Assembly (NCBI GenBank): GCA_005402585.1
Contig: BIFP01000031.1
Span: 1-40,795, forward strand
Direction: 5' to 3'
Source: Micromonosporaceae bacterium KJ-029
GTDB taxonomy: Bacteria; Actinomycetota; Actinomycetes; Mycobacteriales; Micromonosporaceae
Length of the DNA: 40,795 nucleotides
The translations under genes and the position numbers were made by a program. Shown in pieces: positions 24,187-33,028 of this stretch. The first letter of the stretch is position 1. Each line of letters starts with the position of its first letter. The notes below the pieces were generated by a model. It searched no databases. It was not told where the DNA came from and saw only the letters and a program-made list of their open reading frames with translations.

Positions 24187-24393
24187 ATGCACGAAAGCAC
24201 CGGATGGATCATGTCCAGCAGGTCGACCGGCAACGGCGGCAGCTGCGTCGAGGCGCGCCGCCACGATGGTCTGATCGAGGTCCGCAACAGCAAGAGCCCG
24301 TCCGCCGGCAGCGTACGGTTCACCTCGGAAGAGTGGGACTCGTTCCTCTTCGGCGCCAAGCGGGGCGAGTTCGACGGGCTGCTCGCTGACTGA
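24187..24393 (+). CDS. DUF397-domain protein
   Basis: ATG 24187 is preceded by GGAGGAG. The 68-aa protein matches DUF397: W..SSRSTGNGGSCVEARR, IEVRNSKSP, VRFTSEEWDSFLFGAKRGEF. Such proteins are usually partners of XRE/DUF5753 regulators in actinomycetes (the Scr1/Scr2, BldB-like pairs). One such regulator is encoded at 25431-26252, separated by a convergent methyltransferase gene. The 480 bp upstream (23705-24186) contains an AT-richer patch (23930-24020) that may hold its promoter, but no clear gene. Confidence 0.85.
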   Translation: MHESTGWIMSSRSTGNGGSCVEARRHDGLIEVRNSKSPSAGSVRFTSEEWDSFLFGAKRGEFDGLLAD

Positions 24394-24445
24394 ACGGCGC
24401 GGCCCACGGCACACGTCGGGCTGACGATGCGGTGACCACGAGACA

Positions 24446-24479
24446 CCGGCCCCCGCCGAGACAGATCGGCGGGGGCCGG
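24446..24479. terminator. bidirectional terminator between convergent genes
   Basis: CCGGCCCCCGCCGA (24446-24459) pairs perfectly with TCGGCGGGGGCCGG (24466-24479), loop GACAGA. It serves the DUF397 gene and the methyltransferase gene. Confidence 0.8.
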
Positions 24480-24537
24480 AGCTGGAATGGGGAAAGGCTG
24501 ATCACGGCGGGCGGCGCCAGGTTCGCCGCCAGGCCGG

Positions 24538-25353
24538 TTACGGCTTCCGGCCCACGGCCACCAGACCAGAGCTGCGGGTCGGGTCGTCGGCGAAATCCGC
24601 CGGGTCCTCGGGCGCGGGACGCCACTGCGGCAGCCACACCACCCCCGGCTCGACCAGGTCGAGACCGGCGAAGAACCGCTCGAACTGCCGCCGGGTGCGC
24701 AGGTGGAACGGGGTTGCGGTGTTCCGCCGATACAGTCCCTGGGCGGTCTCCACGTCGTCCTGGTCGACATCCCCGCCGTCGGCGGAGGCGTGCGACGCCA
24801 CGAGGTAGCTGCCCGGCGCGAGCGCAGCCCGCAACTGCCCCACCACGTCGTACGCCACGTCGTCGTCGGGTACGAAGTGCAGGACCGCGCCCAGCAGCAA
24901 GCCGACCGGCCGGTCGAAATCGAGCAGCGCCCGCACCTGAGGGTGCGCCAGGATGACCTGCGGCTCCCGCAGATCTCCCCGAACGGCGGTCGCCCGATCG
25001 TTGCCGTCGAGAATCTCAAGGCTCTCCGACACGGCGACCGTGTCGATGTCCACATAGACCACCCGGGCGTCAGGCGCGAGCTGCTGGGCGATCTCGTGGA
25101 CGTTGCCCTCGGTCGGGATGCCCGAACCGATGTCGAGGAACTGTCGCACCCCGGCCTCGGTCAGGTGGCGCACGGCTCGCCGCAGGAATGCACGGTTGGT
25201 GCGGGCCAGTACCGGCGCCAACGGAAACATCTGCGCCATGGCCTTGGCGGCTTCCCTGTCGGCAGGGAAGTTGTGTGTCCCGCCGAGGTGGTAGTCGTAG
25301 ATCCTCGCCGCAGTCGCCGGCTTCGCTCCGCCAACCTCGTCTACATCAGACAC
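24538..25353 (-). CDS. SAM-dependent methyltransferase (Methyltransf_19 type)
   Basis: GTG 25353 follows GGAGGG. The 271-aa protein is typical of the large actinobacterial family PF04672: ARIYDYHLGGTHNFPADREA at residues about 17-36, motif I FLDIGSGIPTEGNVHE (71-86), acidic motif VVYVDIDTVAV, LLLGAVLHFVPDDD and the C-terminal WLPQWRP. The family keeps a full Rossmann SAM site but its substrates are unknown. Many copies occur per genome, often near DUF397/DUF5753 genes as here. Confidence 0.9.
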   Translation of the reverse strand: MSDVDEVGGAKPATAARIYDYHLGGTHNFPADREAAKAMAQMFPLAPVLARTNRAFLRRAVRHLTEAGVRQFLDIGSGIPTEGNVHEIAQQLAPDARVVYVDIDTVAVSESLEILDGNDRATAVRGDLREPQVILAHPQVRALLDFDRPVGLLLGAVLHFVPDDDVAYDVVGQLRAALAPGSYLVASHASADGGDVDQDDVETAQGLYRRNTATPFHLRTRRQFERFFAGLDLVEPGVVWLPQWRPAPEDPADFADDPTRSSGLVAVGRKP

Positions 25354-25430
25354 CGGTGCCGCCCTCCATGATGGGTGTCGCCACGCGTCCCTGCCCCGAC
25401 AGGGCCCGAGGGGACCATACCCGCGGCACC

Positions 25431-26252
25431 TTATCGGAAGGCGTCCAGCGGGACGGAGGCGTCGTGGACCATCTTGAAGATCCGGCGATACTCGTTGATC
25501 TCGTGCGGCTCCTCCAGATAGAGCGCGCCGATGTGGGACTCCAGGTACACCGTGTTCGGGTCGTCCGGGGCGTCGAAGTCCAGGATGCGAAACGCGCCGG
25601 CCATCGCCGCGTGCGCGCCGACTGAGAAGGGCAGCACCCGGATGTCCACCGAGTCGAGTTTCGCGACCCGGCGCAGGTGCTCGACCTGCGCGTCGAGAAC
25701 AGCTTTACCGCCTACCGGTCGGGTGAGCACATCCTCGCCGAGAACGGTCACGATCCGCGGAGCCGGGGTACGCGTGAACAGCGCCCGCTGCCGCTGCATC
25801 CGCAGCTTGACATGCCGGTGCGCGGCCTCGGCGTCGGCTGGCTTCTCAGCCTCGAACACGGCCATCGCGTACTGCTCGGTCTGCAGTTCGCCGGGCATGA
25901 CCTCGCCATAGTAGGTGGAGATCTGGCTGGCGCTGGCCTCCAGACCCACGTATAGCTTGAACCAGTCCGGAATCACCGGGCTGCTGTCCCACCACTCCTC
26001 CTGAGAGGTGCCCAACGCCAGCTCGGCCAGCGCGTCAGTGATGCTCTGGTCGGCACCGTAGAGCCAGCAGAGCGCCCGGACATTCGCCGCCGTCACCGGG
26101 ACCTTGCCGGTCTCGATCCGGTGCAACGTCGGCTCGGAGATACCCAGCTTCGCTTCGGCGACCTCTCGCCGGCTCTTGCCGCAGGCCACCCGGAGTCGGG
26201 TCAGCCGCCGGCCCAGAGTTCGACGTACCACGCGCTGCCCTGTGATCGGCAT
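25431..26252 (-). CDS. XRE helix-turn-helix regulator with DUF5753 domain
   Basis: ATG 26252 follows GGAGGTGGGG. Residues 10-66 form an XRE HTH (LGRRLTRLRVACGKSRREVA, then LGISEPTLHRIETGKVPV). Residues about 95-270 form DUF5753: YVGLEASASQISTYYGEVMP, GELQTEQYA, an LRMQRQRALF linker and VYLESHIGALYLEEP near the end. The family regulates development and antibiotic production together with DUF397 partners. The nearest partner is encoded at 24187-24393. The protein has the usual length for the family (273 aa). Confidence 0.92.
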   Translation of the reverse strand: MPITGQRVVRRTLGRRLTRLRVACGKSRREVAEAKLGISEPTLHRIETGKVPVTAANVRALCWLYGADQSITDALAELALGTSQEEWWDSSPVIPDWFKLYVGLEASASQISTYYGEVMPGELQTEQYAMAVFEAEKPADAEAAHRHVKLRMQRQRALFTRTPAPRIVTVLGEDVLTRPVGGKAVLDAQVEHLRRVAKLDSVDIRVLPFSVGAHAAMAGAFRILDFDAPDDPNTVYLESHIGALYLEEPHEINEYRRIFKMVHDASVPLDAFR

Positions 26253-26368
26253 GGCCCCACCTCCGCGCTGCGTCTCTCACGACGAAAGACGCCCGCCACC
26301 CTACAGCCTGCAAACGTGCCGTCACATAACCCGCCGGGGTGCTCTGAGTTGGCCGTGCGAAAGCAGGG

Positions 26369-26503
26369 TCACCAGAGGCCGTGGTGGGCCAGGTTCACCA
26401 CGAGAGCCGCCACCGTGGTGACGAAGCCGGCCAGCAGCCCCAGCGAACCCGCCGCCAGCGCGGCGCCCAACCTGGGCAGCCAGGAACTCGGCAGGCGCTT
26501 CAT
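26369..26503 (-). CDS. 44-aa single-pass membrane peptide
   Basis: ATG 26503 to TGA 26369 encodes a basic start (MKRLPSSWLPRLG) and one long hydrophobic helix (LAAGSLGLLAGFVTTVAALV), ending NLAHHGLW. A GTG eight codons upstream is an alternative start. It follows the membrane-protein gene on the same strand by 12-36 bp. I know no homologue; size and shape fit a small accessory subunit or a type I toxin-like peptide. Confidence 0.4.
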   Translation of the reverse strand: MKRLPSSWLPRLGAALAAGSLGLLAGFVTTVAALVVNLAHHGLW

Positions 26504-26539
26504 GTCCGCTTGGGCCTTGAACCGCACAGTCCGGGCCGG

Positions 26540-27211
26540 TCAGATGCGCCCCTCAACCCCGGAGAGGGACGGACCCTGCTGGGGCCGGGACCGGCGGGTC
26601 GGCGCCTCCGGTGCCAGTCGGCCAGCGATCAGACGCGCGCCCAGGTAAAGGAAGGGCAGCAGGACCAGCACGTCCGCGAGGTGGGCGACCAGCGGTTCGC
26701 GCGCGATGCGGCTCACCGGGAAGGCCACCGCGCCGAGGCAGATCAGCACGCCGACCGGTACCGGTACGGCCCGGACCCAGGCCAGCACCGCCCCGAGCGC
26801 GAACAGGGTGGCCGGGAACAGCGGGCCGGCAAGCCAGAAGATCAGATTCCCGGCGACCGGATGCGCCTCGAGCAACGTGATCGCCTCCGAGTGGGGCACC
26901 CCGAAAAGTTCTTCGTCCATGCCCTGTACACCGAAGGCCACCCCGCCCAGCACCCCGTACACAGCGAGCGGCAGGCCGACGGCGGCATACCAGGGCACCC
27001 GGGCCTCCAGTGCCCGGAACACCGCGACCAGCCCGACAAGCCAGGCCACCGAGGAGATCACGTTGAACGGCGCGGCGTTGATTCCCTGGGTGTCGTCCCG
27101 CCAGAAAAAGGTGCCGGCCAACGTCAGAGCCGGCCCGAGGATCAACCCTGCCCCGCCGATCCGGCGGACCAGCACGGGCATCTCGCTTCGTGATTGCGCG
27201 GAAGTAGTCAT
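26540..27211 (-). CDS. multi-pass integral membrane protein
   Basis: The start is probably ATG 27211 (MTTSAQ), giving 223 aa; a longer frame from 27247 is possible. About six hydrophobic segments are visible (for example GGAGLILGPALTLAGTFFW, VISSVAWLVGLVAVFRAL, AVGLPLAVYGVLGGVAFGV, NLIFWLAGPLFPATLFALG, VGVLICLGAVAFPVSRI). The C-terminal tail is basic and cytoplasmic. No domain is recognised. It lies divergent to nothing and 186 bp upstream of the response-regulator end, on the same strand, so it could be cotranscribed with, or a target of, that system. Confidence 0.65.
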   Translation of the reverse strand: MTTSAQSRSEMPVLVRRIGGAGLILGPALTLAGTFFWRDDTQGINAAPFNVISSVAWLVGLVAVFRALEARVPWYAAVGLPLAVYGVLGGVAFGVQGMDEELFGVPHSEAITLLEAHPVAGNLIFWLAGPLFPATLFALGAVLAWVRAVPVPVGVLICLGAVAFPVSRIAREPLVAHLADVLVLLPFLYLGARLIAGRLAPEAPTRRSRPQQGPSLSGVEGRI

Positions 27212-27397
27212 GCGGCCGACGCTATCGACGGGCGAAGGCCGCGCCATCCATCGAACGCGGTCGCCGCCATACCGCGAATGCGGTACACCGCGACGGCCGC
27301 GAGTGGCTGCGGAGCGGCGATCGGCCGGCGCCGGGCGGGCCCCGGTGCGAACGTTGAGTTCACCCCGTCAACGGCACCTGGCCGCCGGCGTCGGCGC

Positions 27398-28066
27398 TCA
27401 CCCCGGCGGCGAGAGACCGGCCAAGCCGGACTGGTAGGCGAACACCACCAGCTGGGCGCGGTTACGCGCATCGAGCTTGGTCATCGCGCGGTTCACGTGC
27501 GTCTTCGCGGTCGCCGGGCTCATCCCGAGCCGTACGCCGATCTCCTGGTTGGACAGCCCCGCGGCGACGAGCGCCACCACCTCGCGTTCCCGCTGGGTGA
27601 GCCCGGCCAGCCGCTCGGGCGCCAATCCGGGGCCGCCGAGCCGGTCGACGAAGGCGGCGATCAGCCGCCGGGTGACGGCGGGCGCGAGCATGGCGTCCCC
27701 GCGGGCCACCGTCCGGACCGCCTGCCGCAGGTCGTCCGGCTCGATGTCCTTCAGCAGGAACCCGCTCGCGCCGGCGCGCAGCGCCGCGAACACGTACTCG
27801 TCCAACTCGAACGTCGTCAGCACCAGCACCCGCACGCCGAGCATCCGCTCGTCGGCGAGAATGCGCCGGGTCGCGGTCAGCCCGTCGGTACCCGGCATCC
27901 GCACATCCATCAGGACCACGTCCGGGCGGTGCGCGCGGGACAGGGCGATCGCCTCGTCCCCGTCGGCCGCCTCGCCGACCACCACGATGTCGGGCGCCCG
28001 CTCCAGCAGGGCCCGAAACCCGCTCCGGACCAGTGTCTGGTCGTCGGCCACCAGGACCCGGATCAC
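27398..28066 (-). CDS. NarL/LuxR-type response regulator
   Basis: GTG 28066 overlaps the kinase stop (GTGA). The 222-aa protein has a receiver domain (IRVLVADDQTLVRSGFRALL, phospho-acceptor D in DVVLMDVRMPG at residue about 54, T in VLVLTTF and K in FLLKDI) and a C-terminal LuxR HTH (LTQREREVVALVAAGLSNQE, then MSPATAKTHVNRAM). It is the cognate regulator of the kinase encoded just upstream. Confidence 0.94.
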   Translation of the reverse strand: MIRVLVADDQTLVRSGFRALLERAPDIVVVGEAADGDEAIALSRAHRPDVVLMDVRMPGTDGLTATRRILADERMLGVRVLVLTTFELDEYVFAALRAGASGFLLKDIEPDDLRQAVRTVARGDAMLAPAVTRRLIAAFVDRLGGPGLAPERLAGLTQREREVVALVAAGLSNQEIGVRLGMSPATAKTHVNRAMTKLDARNRAQLVVFAYQSGLAGLSPPG

Positions 28067-29277
28067 GGGGTCACCCCCTCCCGCGTCGGCAGCCAGGCCC
28101 GTACCCGGAAGCCGCCGCCGCGCTCGGGCCCGGCGGTCAACCAACCACCCAGGCTTCCGGCCCGCTCAGCCATACCGCGGATGCCGTATCCGGCGTCGCC
28201 GTCGGCGTGCGGAAATCCGCCGGCGAGGTCCGATTGCCGGCCGTCGTCACGGATGTCCAACCGCAGGCCGTCCGAGCGATAGTCCAACGTGACGTCGACG
28301 TGGCGGGCGGCGGCGTGGCGGAGCACGTTGGTCAACGACTCCTGGGCGATCCGGTACGCCGTGTTCTCCACCGCCCGCGGTAGCGGCCGCCGCTCACCGA
28401 GGCAGGTCACCGCGACGGCCGGACCGCCGGCGGCGGCGCACGCCTCGACCAGCTGCGGGAGACGTGCCAACCCTGGCGCCGGCTGCGTGGGGATGTCCAC
28501 CCCGGCGGGTGTGCCGTCGCGCAACACCCCGACCGCCGCCCGCAGATCGCCCATCGCCTCACGGCTGGCCGCGCGTACCGCGTGGAGGGCGGTGCGGGCC
28601 TGGGCCGGCGAGTCGTCGAGCAGGTCCGCGGCCACCCCGGCCTGCACTCCGATCACCGCGATCGTGTGCGCGGTGATGTCATGCAGCTCCTGCGCGATGC
28701 GTACCCGCTCCTCGGCGACGCGCTGGGCCGCAGCCAGGTCACGCTCCGCGGCGAGCAGCGCCAACCGGGCCCGTGTCTCGGCCTGCCAGGCTCGGCGGCT
28801 GCGGGCGGCCTCGCCGAGCAGCAGCGCCGCGACGAAGACGGCGGTGGAACCGTCCAGGGTGCTGTCGAAGGGATCCAGCTCATGCGTGACGACACGGCCC
28901 TGAAAGTCGGCCGCGATCAGCGTCAGGGCCACCGCCATCGACCACGTACGCTGCCGGGCCGCGGCCGCCGAGTACAGCGCGACCCACACCGGCACCGCCG
29001 GTGCGCCGCCGGGATAGTCCTGGATGTGGTAATGCAGCCACAGGACGGTGATGGCCGCCATCGTCACGGCAGGCCAGCGACGCCGGCCCAGCAGGGACAG
29101 CGCCATGACCAGCCCGATGCCGTACGCCCAGTGGTCCGGCCGTTGATCGCCGGGCTGGAGGCTGGTGGCACCGATCCGGTAGACCGTCGCGCCGGCGGCG
29201 ACCGCGGCGACGATGGCATCCTTCGCCCACGCCGGGACCGTCGTCCACCTGCGGGACAGCGCCTGCACGCTCACCAC
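28063..29277 (-). CDS. two-component sensor histidine kinase (HisKA_3)
   Basis: The likely start is GTG 29277, giving 404 aa; a GTG at 29265 is also possible, and a longer frame to 29610 is low-complexity noise. Four to five transmembrane segments fill residues about 20-155. A dimerisation helix follows with the phospho-acceptor His in VRIAQELHDITAHTIAV, then a HATPase_c domain (AYRIAQESLTNVLRHA N box, DIRDDG, GYGIRGMAERAGSLGG). This is the DesK/NarX-like architecture of Gram-positive bacteria. No extracellular sensor domain is evident, so the stimulus is probably sensed in the membrane. Confidence 0.92.
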   Translation of the reverse strand: MVSVQALSRRWTTVPAWAKDAIVAAVAAGATVYRIGATSLQPGDQRPDHWAYGIGLVMALSLLGRRRWPAVTMAAITVLWLHYHIQDYPGGAPAVPVWVALYSAAAARQRTWSMAVALTLIAADFQGRVVTHELDPFDSTLDGSTAVFVAALLLGEAARSRRAWQAETRARLALLAAERDLAAAQRVAEERVRIAQELHDITAHTIAVIGVQAGVAADLLDDSPAQARTALHAVRAASREAMGDLRAAVGVLRDGTPAGVDIPTQPAPGLARLPQLVEACAAAGGPAVAVTCLGERRPLPRAVENTAYRIAQESLTNVLRHAAARHVDVTLDYRSDGLRLDIRDDGRQSDLAGGFPHADGDAGYGIRGMAERAGSLGGWLTAGPERGGGFRVRAWLPTREGVTP

Positions 29278-29644
29278 CTCACGGTACGGAATCCCACCGA
29301 CCCCGACGAGTCGCGAACGCGACGGGCGGCTCAATCCGCGGACGCAATGCCGCCACTGTCCCGTACGTCTCACAACGGCTCTGCCCGGATGTGGGGATCC
29401 TCGGACGTTCGCGCAACCGTGACGGTCTCGCCGGTAAACAAACGCACCCGAGCATCCGGGGCATGACGGCGACCGAGACGCATTGCCCCTGACTACTCCT
29501 CCATCGCTCACGCAGCACGCGTAGCCCACGCAAATGTCCGCGGCCGGGCGCTCGTCCGGGTTCGGCGCCGGCTCGATGCTGGCGGCGGCGCGGCTGGACC
29601 ATTCCGGCACGCGATGCCGGCGGGGCGTCGGCGATGCTGTGGGC

Positions 29645-30484
29645 GTGGAGTACGTGTCCAGAGTGCCGCGACCGCCGCTGGACGGGCTGATCGACGACCT
29701 CTACTACCTAGAGGGTGCGCCGCCGTACGCCCGGCTGATGCTGCCGCCGGGGCCGTCGGCGCTGCTCATCGTCAACCTCGGGGCGCCGTTCCGCATCCGT
29801 GCCGGCACCGACATCGAAACGGCCGAGTACGCCGACGGCTGCGTGGTCACCATGCCCACCCGCGCGTTCGAGTTCGGCTACCCACTCCGGACCCGGTCCG
29901 TCGGCGTGCACTTCAAGCCGTGGGGGCTGGCGTCGTTCCTGCCGATGCCCGCGGCCGAGCTGTGTGACCGGCCGGTGACGGTAGAGCAGGTTTGGGGCCG
30001 GCCCGCCATTGCTGAGCTGCGAGACCGGCTGGCCACGGCGGACGGACCGCACGAGATGCTGACGCTGATCGAGGAGGAGCTAATGCGACGGCTGTGCGAG
30101 ACCGCCGGCCTGGGGCTGGTCCGCCATACGAGCAGCGTCATCGCGGCGACCAGCGGGGCGGTGGCGATCGGCGACCTGAGCGTGGCAGCCGGTGTCAGCA
30201 GCACCCATCTGGCACGGCGGTTCAAGGAGCTCATCGGCGTCACGCCGAAGCGGCTGGCCCGCACCTACCGCTTCGCCGCCACCGTGTTCGCGATCGACCC
30301 CGCCGGACCGATCGACTGGGGCGACCTCGCCGGTGGCGCAGGCTACTTCGACCAGGCGCACTTCGGCCACGAGTTCCGGGCGTTCACGGGGCTCACGCCG
30401 ACCCGGTACGTCGAAGTCCGGCGGCGGTTCCTGCGCGAACATCCCGGCCACGTGCTGGACAGCTGGCCGCTGCCGGCCGATTGA
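29645..30484 (+). CDS. AraC-family transcriptional regulator
   Basis: GTG 29645 (VEYVSRVP) gives 279 aa; the upstream extension to 29534 is Ala/Gly/Arg noise. Residues 1-170 form a DUF6597-like sensor region (LPPGPSALLIVNLGAPFRI, then GVHFKPWGLASFLPMPAAEL). Residues about 175-270 contain the two AraC HTHs, with GDLSVAAGVSSTHLARRFKE and the second in WGDLAGGAGYFDQAHFGHEF followed by the FxxFTGLTPTRY signature. The gene is immediately followed by a DHFR-like reductase, a plausible target. No ribosome binding site is clear. Confidence 0.88.
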   Translation: MEYVSRVPRPPLDGLIDDLYYLEGAPPYARLMLPPGPSALLIVNLGAPFRIRAGTDIETAEYADGCVVTMPTRAFEFGYPLRTRSVGVHFKPWGLASFLPMPAAELCDRPVTVEQVWGRPAIAELRDRLATADGPHEMLTLIEEELMRRLCETAGLGLVRHTSSVIAATSGAVAIGDLSVAAGVSSTHLARRFKELIGVTPKRLARTYRFAATVFAIDPAGPIDWGDLAGGAGYFDQAHFGHEFRAFTGLTPTRYVEVRRRFLREHPGHVLDSWPLPAD

Positions 30485-30549
30485 TTTCTTACAAGAGCGA
30501 CAGCTCATGACACGCTAATTTGGGGGCACCTAAAGCAGAGGAGAGCCCC

Positions 30550-31131
30550 GTGGGCAAGGTGGTCATGTACAGCTCGGTGTCGGTGGACGGCTTCGTCGCG
30601 GACGAGAACGACCAGCCCGGACCGCTGTTCGACTGGTTGTCCAGCGGTGACGTCCCGTTGGACGAGAGCGGCGAGGTGAAGGTGTCGCAGACGTCCTACG
30701 ACTACACCCGGCCGTACTGGGACCAGATCGGGGTGACAATCTGCGGCCGCCACGTCTTCGACCTGACGGACGGCTGGGACGGAAAGCCTCCGAGCGGGAT
30801 CGACCACGTGGTCGTCGTGACGCACCGGCCGCAGCCCGAGGGCTGGGACCCCGAGGCGCCGTTTCACTTCGTCGACGGCGTCGAGGCAGCCGTGGCCAAG
30901 GCGCAGGAGCTTGCGGGTGACCGCATGGTCGAGGTCGCCGCTGGCGACGTCGGTGGCCAGGTGCTTGCCGCAGGCCTGGTCGACGAGGTGCGCATGGACG
31001 TCGTACCCGTCGTGTTCGGGTCCGGCAAGCGCTACTTCGGGTCGGTCCACGCGCAGCACCTGTTGGAGGATCCTGACGTGGTGATTCAGGGCAACCGGGT
31101 GCTTCACCTGCGCTATCGGGTGCGCCGTTGA
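30550..31131 (+). CDS. dihydrofolate reductase-like (RibD C-terminal) protein
   Basis: GTG 30550 follows AGAGGAGAG. The 193-aa protein matches the dihydrofolate reductase family found widely in actinobacteria: KVVMYSSVSVDGFVADENDQ, TICGRHVFDLTDGW, HVVVVTHRP, the nucleotide-binding VEVAAGDVGGQVLAAGLVDE and VPVVFGSGKRYFG. It probably reduces a pteridine- or flavin-like substrate with NADPH, and the substrate is unknown. The spacing of 65 bp behind the AraC gene allows cotranscription. A TTG-started fragment (MTDLSEYAKKSTANG...) overlaps the stop and is probably debris. Confidence 0.88.
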   Translation: MGKVVMYSSVSVDGFVADENDQPGPLFDWLSSGDVPLDESGEVKVSQTSYDYTRPYWDQIGVTICGRHVFDLTDGWDGKPPSGIDHVVVVTHRPQPEGWDPEAPFHFVDGVEAAVAKAQELAGDRMVEVAAGDVGGQVLAAGLVDEVRMDVVPVVFGSGKRYFGSVHAQHLLEDPDVVIQGNRVLHLRYRVRR

Positions 31132-31266
31132 CCGATCTGAGCGAGTACGCGAAGAAGTCCACTGCGAACGGTGACACAAGATCGGGCCTCCGGCTGCGTT
31201 TGCGCATCGCTGTCCCTGGTCGGGCAGCCAACGCCGATCCGCCCCAGCACCTCACCTATGGCAGGT

Positions 31267-31577
31267 TCAACTCAAGTGCTGACACACGATCGCCGCCAGC
31301 GCCCAGGCCAGCCACGACGCGACAGCCTGGCCCGCGGCTCGGCCGCGCGGCTGGTGTCCTGGCGCCACATGCCCACACCCGGTGCACCGGTACCAGCGGA
31401 TCGTCACCAGCAGGGTGGTCGGTCGCCAGCCCAGCGGCTCGTGCGCCAGCCCGCGTGACGGTGTCCCGGGTCTTCCTGCACACCCGCAGCGTCGGCACCA
31501 GCCCTCGGTGCCGTCATCGGCCTCCAGGACCCGGCACGCCAGGACCGCGCGATCGGGCTCCGTGCTCGCTGCAGCTC
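31267..31577 (-). pseudogene. N-terminal remnant of an ISL3-family transposase
   Basis: The minus strand carries the zinc-finger start of an ISL3 transposase: VLEADDGTEGWCRRCGC, then after a frame change LAHEPLGWRPTTLLVTIRWY with RCTGCGHV, another shift, and LAWALAAIVCQHLS. The two CxxC pairs of zf-ISL3 are recognisable. The rest of the transposase (about 300 residues, including the DDE core) is absent and no inverted repeats are visible, so it is a dead insertion. Confidence 0.7.
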
Positions 31578-31763
31578 CTATGCCCCCCACTCCCGGCGCA
31601 CTGGAGGCTGCGACGGCTCCTCATGCGGGGGATCTGTGTCTACGGTCTCGACCAAGTCCTCAGCCGGCGTAACTCGGGCGGGCAGCTCGCCGAACCTGAC
31701 GTGCCGCAGGCGGGCGAACTCCTCGTCCGTTGACCGTTCGGTATGCCCTCGATCCTCACCCAT
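31578..31763 (-). CDS. 61-aa conserved actinobacterial protein
   Basis: ATG 31763 follows GGGAGG by six to seven bases. The sequence includes STDEEFARLRHVRFGELPAR, DLVETVDTDPP and ends REWGA, a pattern I recognise from small conserved hypotheticals of streptomycetes and relatives. No function is known. It lies directly upstream of the ISL3 remnant, which begins at its stop codon. Confidence 0.6.
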   Translation of the reverse strand: MGEDRGHTERSTDEEFARLRHVRFGELPARVTPAEDLVETVDTDPPHEEPSQPPVRREWGA

Positions 31764-32051
31764 CGCCGGCCTCCCTCGTCGGGTTCCATTGTCCCCCGCC
31801 GAGGCGACCTTCGCGCTGGTGGCGACCTGTCGAGGTCGCAGGGTTACCACCCGGGCCGGAGGGGTGACCCCTGGCCCCCTCATCCACGACGCACTGGTAT
31901 GTGTGGGCGGCCGCGTTGCTCGCGTCGAGCCTGAGGATTCCGGGCCGGTGCGCCGACCAGCATGTCTGCCCGCGACCGCCGGCGCTGGTGGCCGTGTTGG
32001 CCAGCCTGGCCGCCGACCGGCCCGGGTACGTCCTTTCTGTGGATCAGCTGG

Positions 32052-32082
32052 TTCAATCCGCCTGCTGTCCGGCTCCTATGCT
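32052..32082 (+). promoter_or_regulatory. promoter giving a leaderless transcript of the helical-repeat gene
   Basis: TATGCT at 32077-32082 lies seven bases before ATG 32090, and no ribosome binding site precedes that ATG. Transcription would therefore start at or next to the A of ATG, the common leaderless arrangement of actinobacteria. A weak -35-like TTCAAT is at 32052-32057. The interval 31764-32051 shows no gene. Confidence 0.45.
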
Positions 32083-32089
32083 CTCCGGC

Positions 32090-33028
32090 ATGCCCCTCCC
32101 CCGGATTCCTTCGCTTCTCGGGTTGCCGAGCTACGACCTCGTTGATCACTATCCTGATCTCGCGCCGCTACGGCGGGCGCTACGCGCCGAGGACTGGCCG
32201 GCCGTGGTCGCCTTCTTCGACCACCTGCCAGAGCACAACGACCCGACAGTCGCGGCTGCCATGGTCGCGGAGATGAAGGGCGTGGAGAAGTTTCTGCGGG
32301 TGGCCGGGGGCGGACCCGCCCGATCCACCCTGGCCGGCACGTTGCTCGGTGCCCGGCTGGTTTGGATGGCGTGGCAGGCGCGCGGCGCGGCACGCGCCAG
32401 TTACACCAGTCGTCGCCAGTTCGCGTCGTTCCACGAGATCCTCGGGGAGGCCGAGCGGATGCTCGGCGAGGTGACCGCGGAGGAACCGGGGAACATCGCG
32501 GCGTGGACGGCACGGTTGCGCACCGCACGTGGCTTGGAGATGGGCCAAGCTGAGGCGAACCGGCGGTACGAGCGGGCTGTCAAAGCGCGGTCGCATCCCT
32601 TGTACGCCCAGCTGACGCATGTTCAGCAGCTGTGCCCGAAGTGGGGCGGTTCGTTTGATCAGATGCTCAGCTTCGCGCGCCGCTGTGCCGACACTTCGCC
32701 ACCCGGATCGCTAAACGCGACGGCAGTCGCGGAGGCGCACCTGGAGCATGCGCTCGAGTTCGGCGTCGGGTACATGCGCCAGCCAGCGGTGCTCGATGAG
32801 ATCCGAGACGCTGTCGCCAGGTCCGTCGGACACCCGGACTTCCGTCCCGTGCATGGCTGGGCCCAGGCGGAGTGCAGCTTCTCGTACGCCCTCTGGCTGG
32901 CCCGTGATCTGCCCGGCGCCGCGGCGCGGCTCGCGGTGCTGGGCAACCGCATCACCATCTACCCCTGGGACAACCCGTCCCAGCTCAAGTTTGTTCAGTG
33001 GAGGCTTCGTTGGGCCGGCGGTGCGTGA
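32090..33028 (+). CDS. helical-repeat (TPR-like) protein paired with an M16-like peptidase
   Basis: From ATG 32090 (MPLPRIPSLLGLPSYD) the protein has 312 aa. It is all-helical with repeat-like units (LRRALRAEDWPAVVAFFDHL, FHEILGEAERMLGEVTAEEP, GNIAAWTARLRTARGLEMGQ, AEAHLEHALEFGV), resembling degenerate TPRs. The motif LTHVQQLCPKWGGSFDQM recurs in actinobacterial relatives whose function is unknown. Its stop overlaps the next start (TGATG), so it is translationally coupled to the peptidase-like gene, and the two products probably act together. It has no signal peptide and is presumably cytoplasmic. Confidence 0.65.
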   Translation: MPLPRIPSLLGLPSYDLVDHYPDLAPLRRALRAEDWPAVVAFFDHLPEHNDPTVAAAMVAEMKGVEKFLRVAGGGPARSTLAGTLLGARLVWMAWQARGAARASYTSRRQFASFHEILGEAERMLGEVTAEEPGNIAAWTARLRTARGLEMGQAEANRRYERAVKARSHPLYAQLTHVQQLCPKWGGSFDQMLSFARRCADTSPPGSLNATAVAEAHLEHALEFGVGYMRQPAVLDEIRDAVARSVGHPDFRPVHGWAQAECSFSYALWLARDLPGAAARLAVLGNRITIYPWDNPSQLKFVQWRLRWAGGA

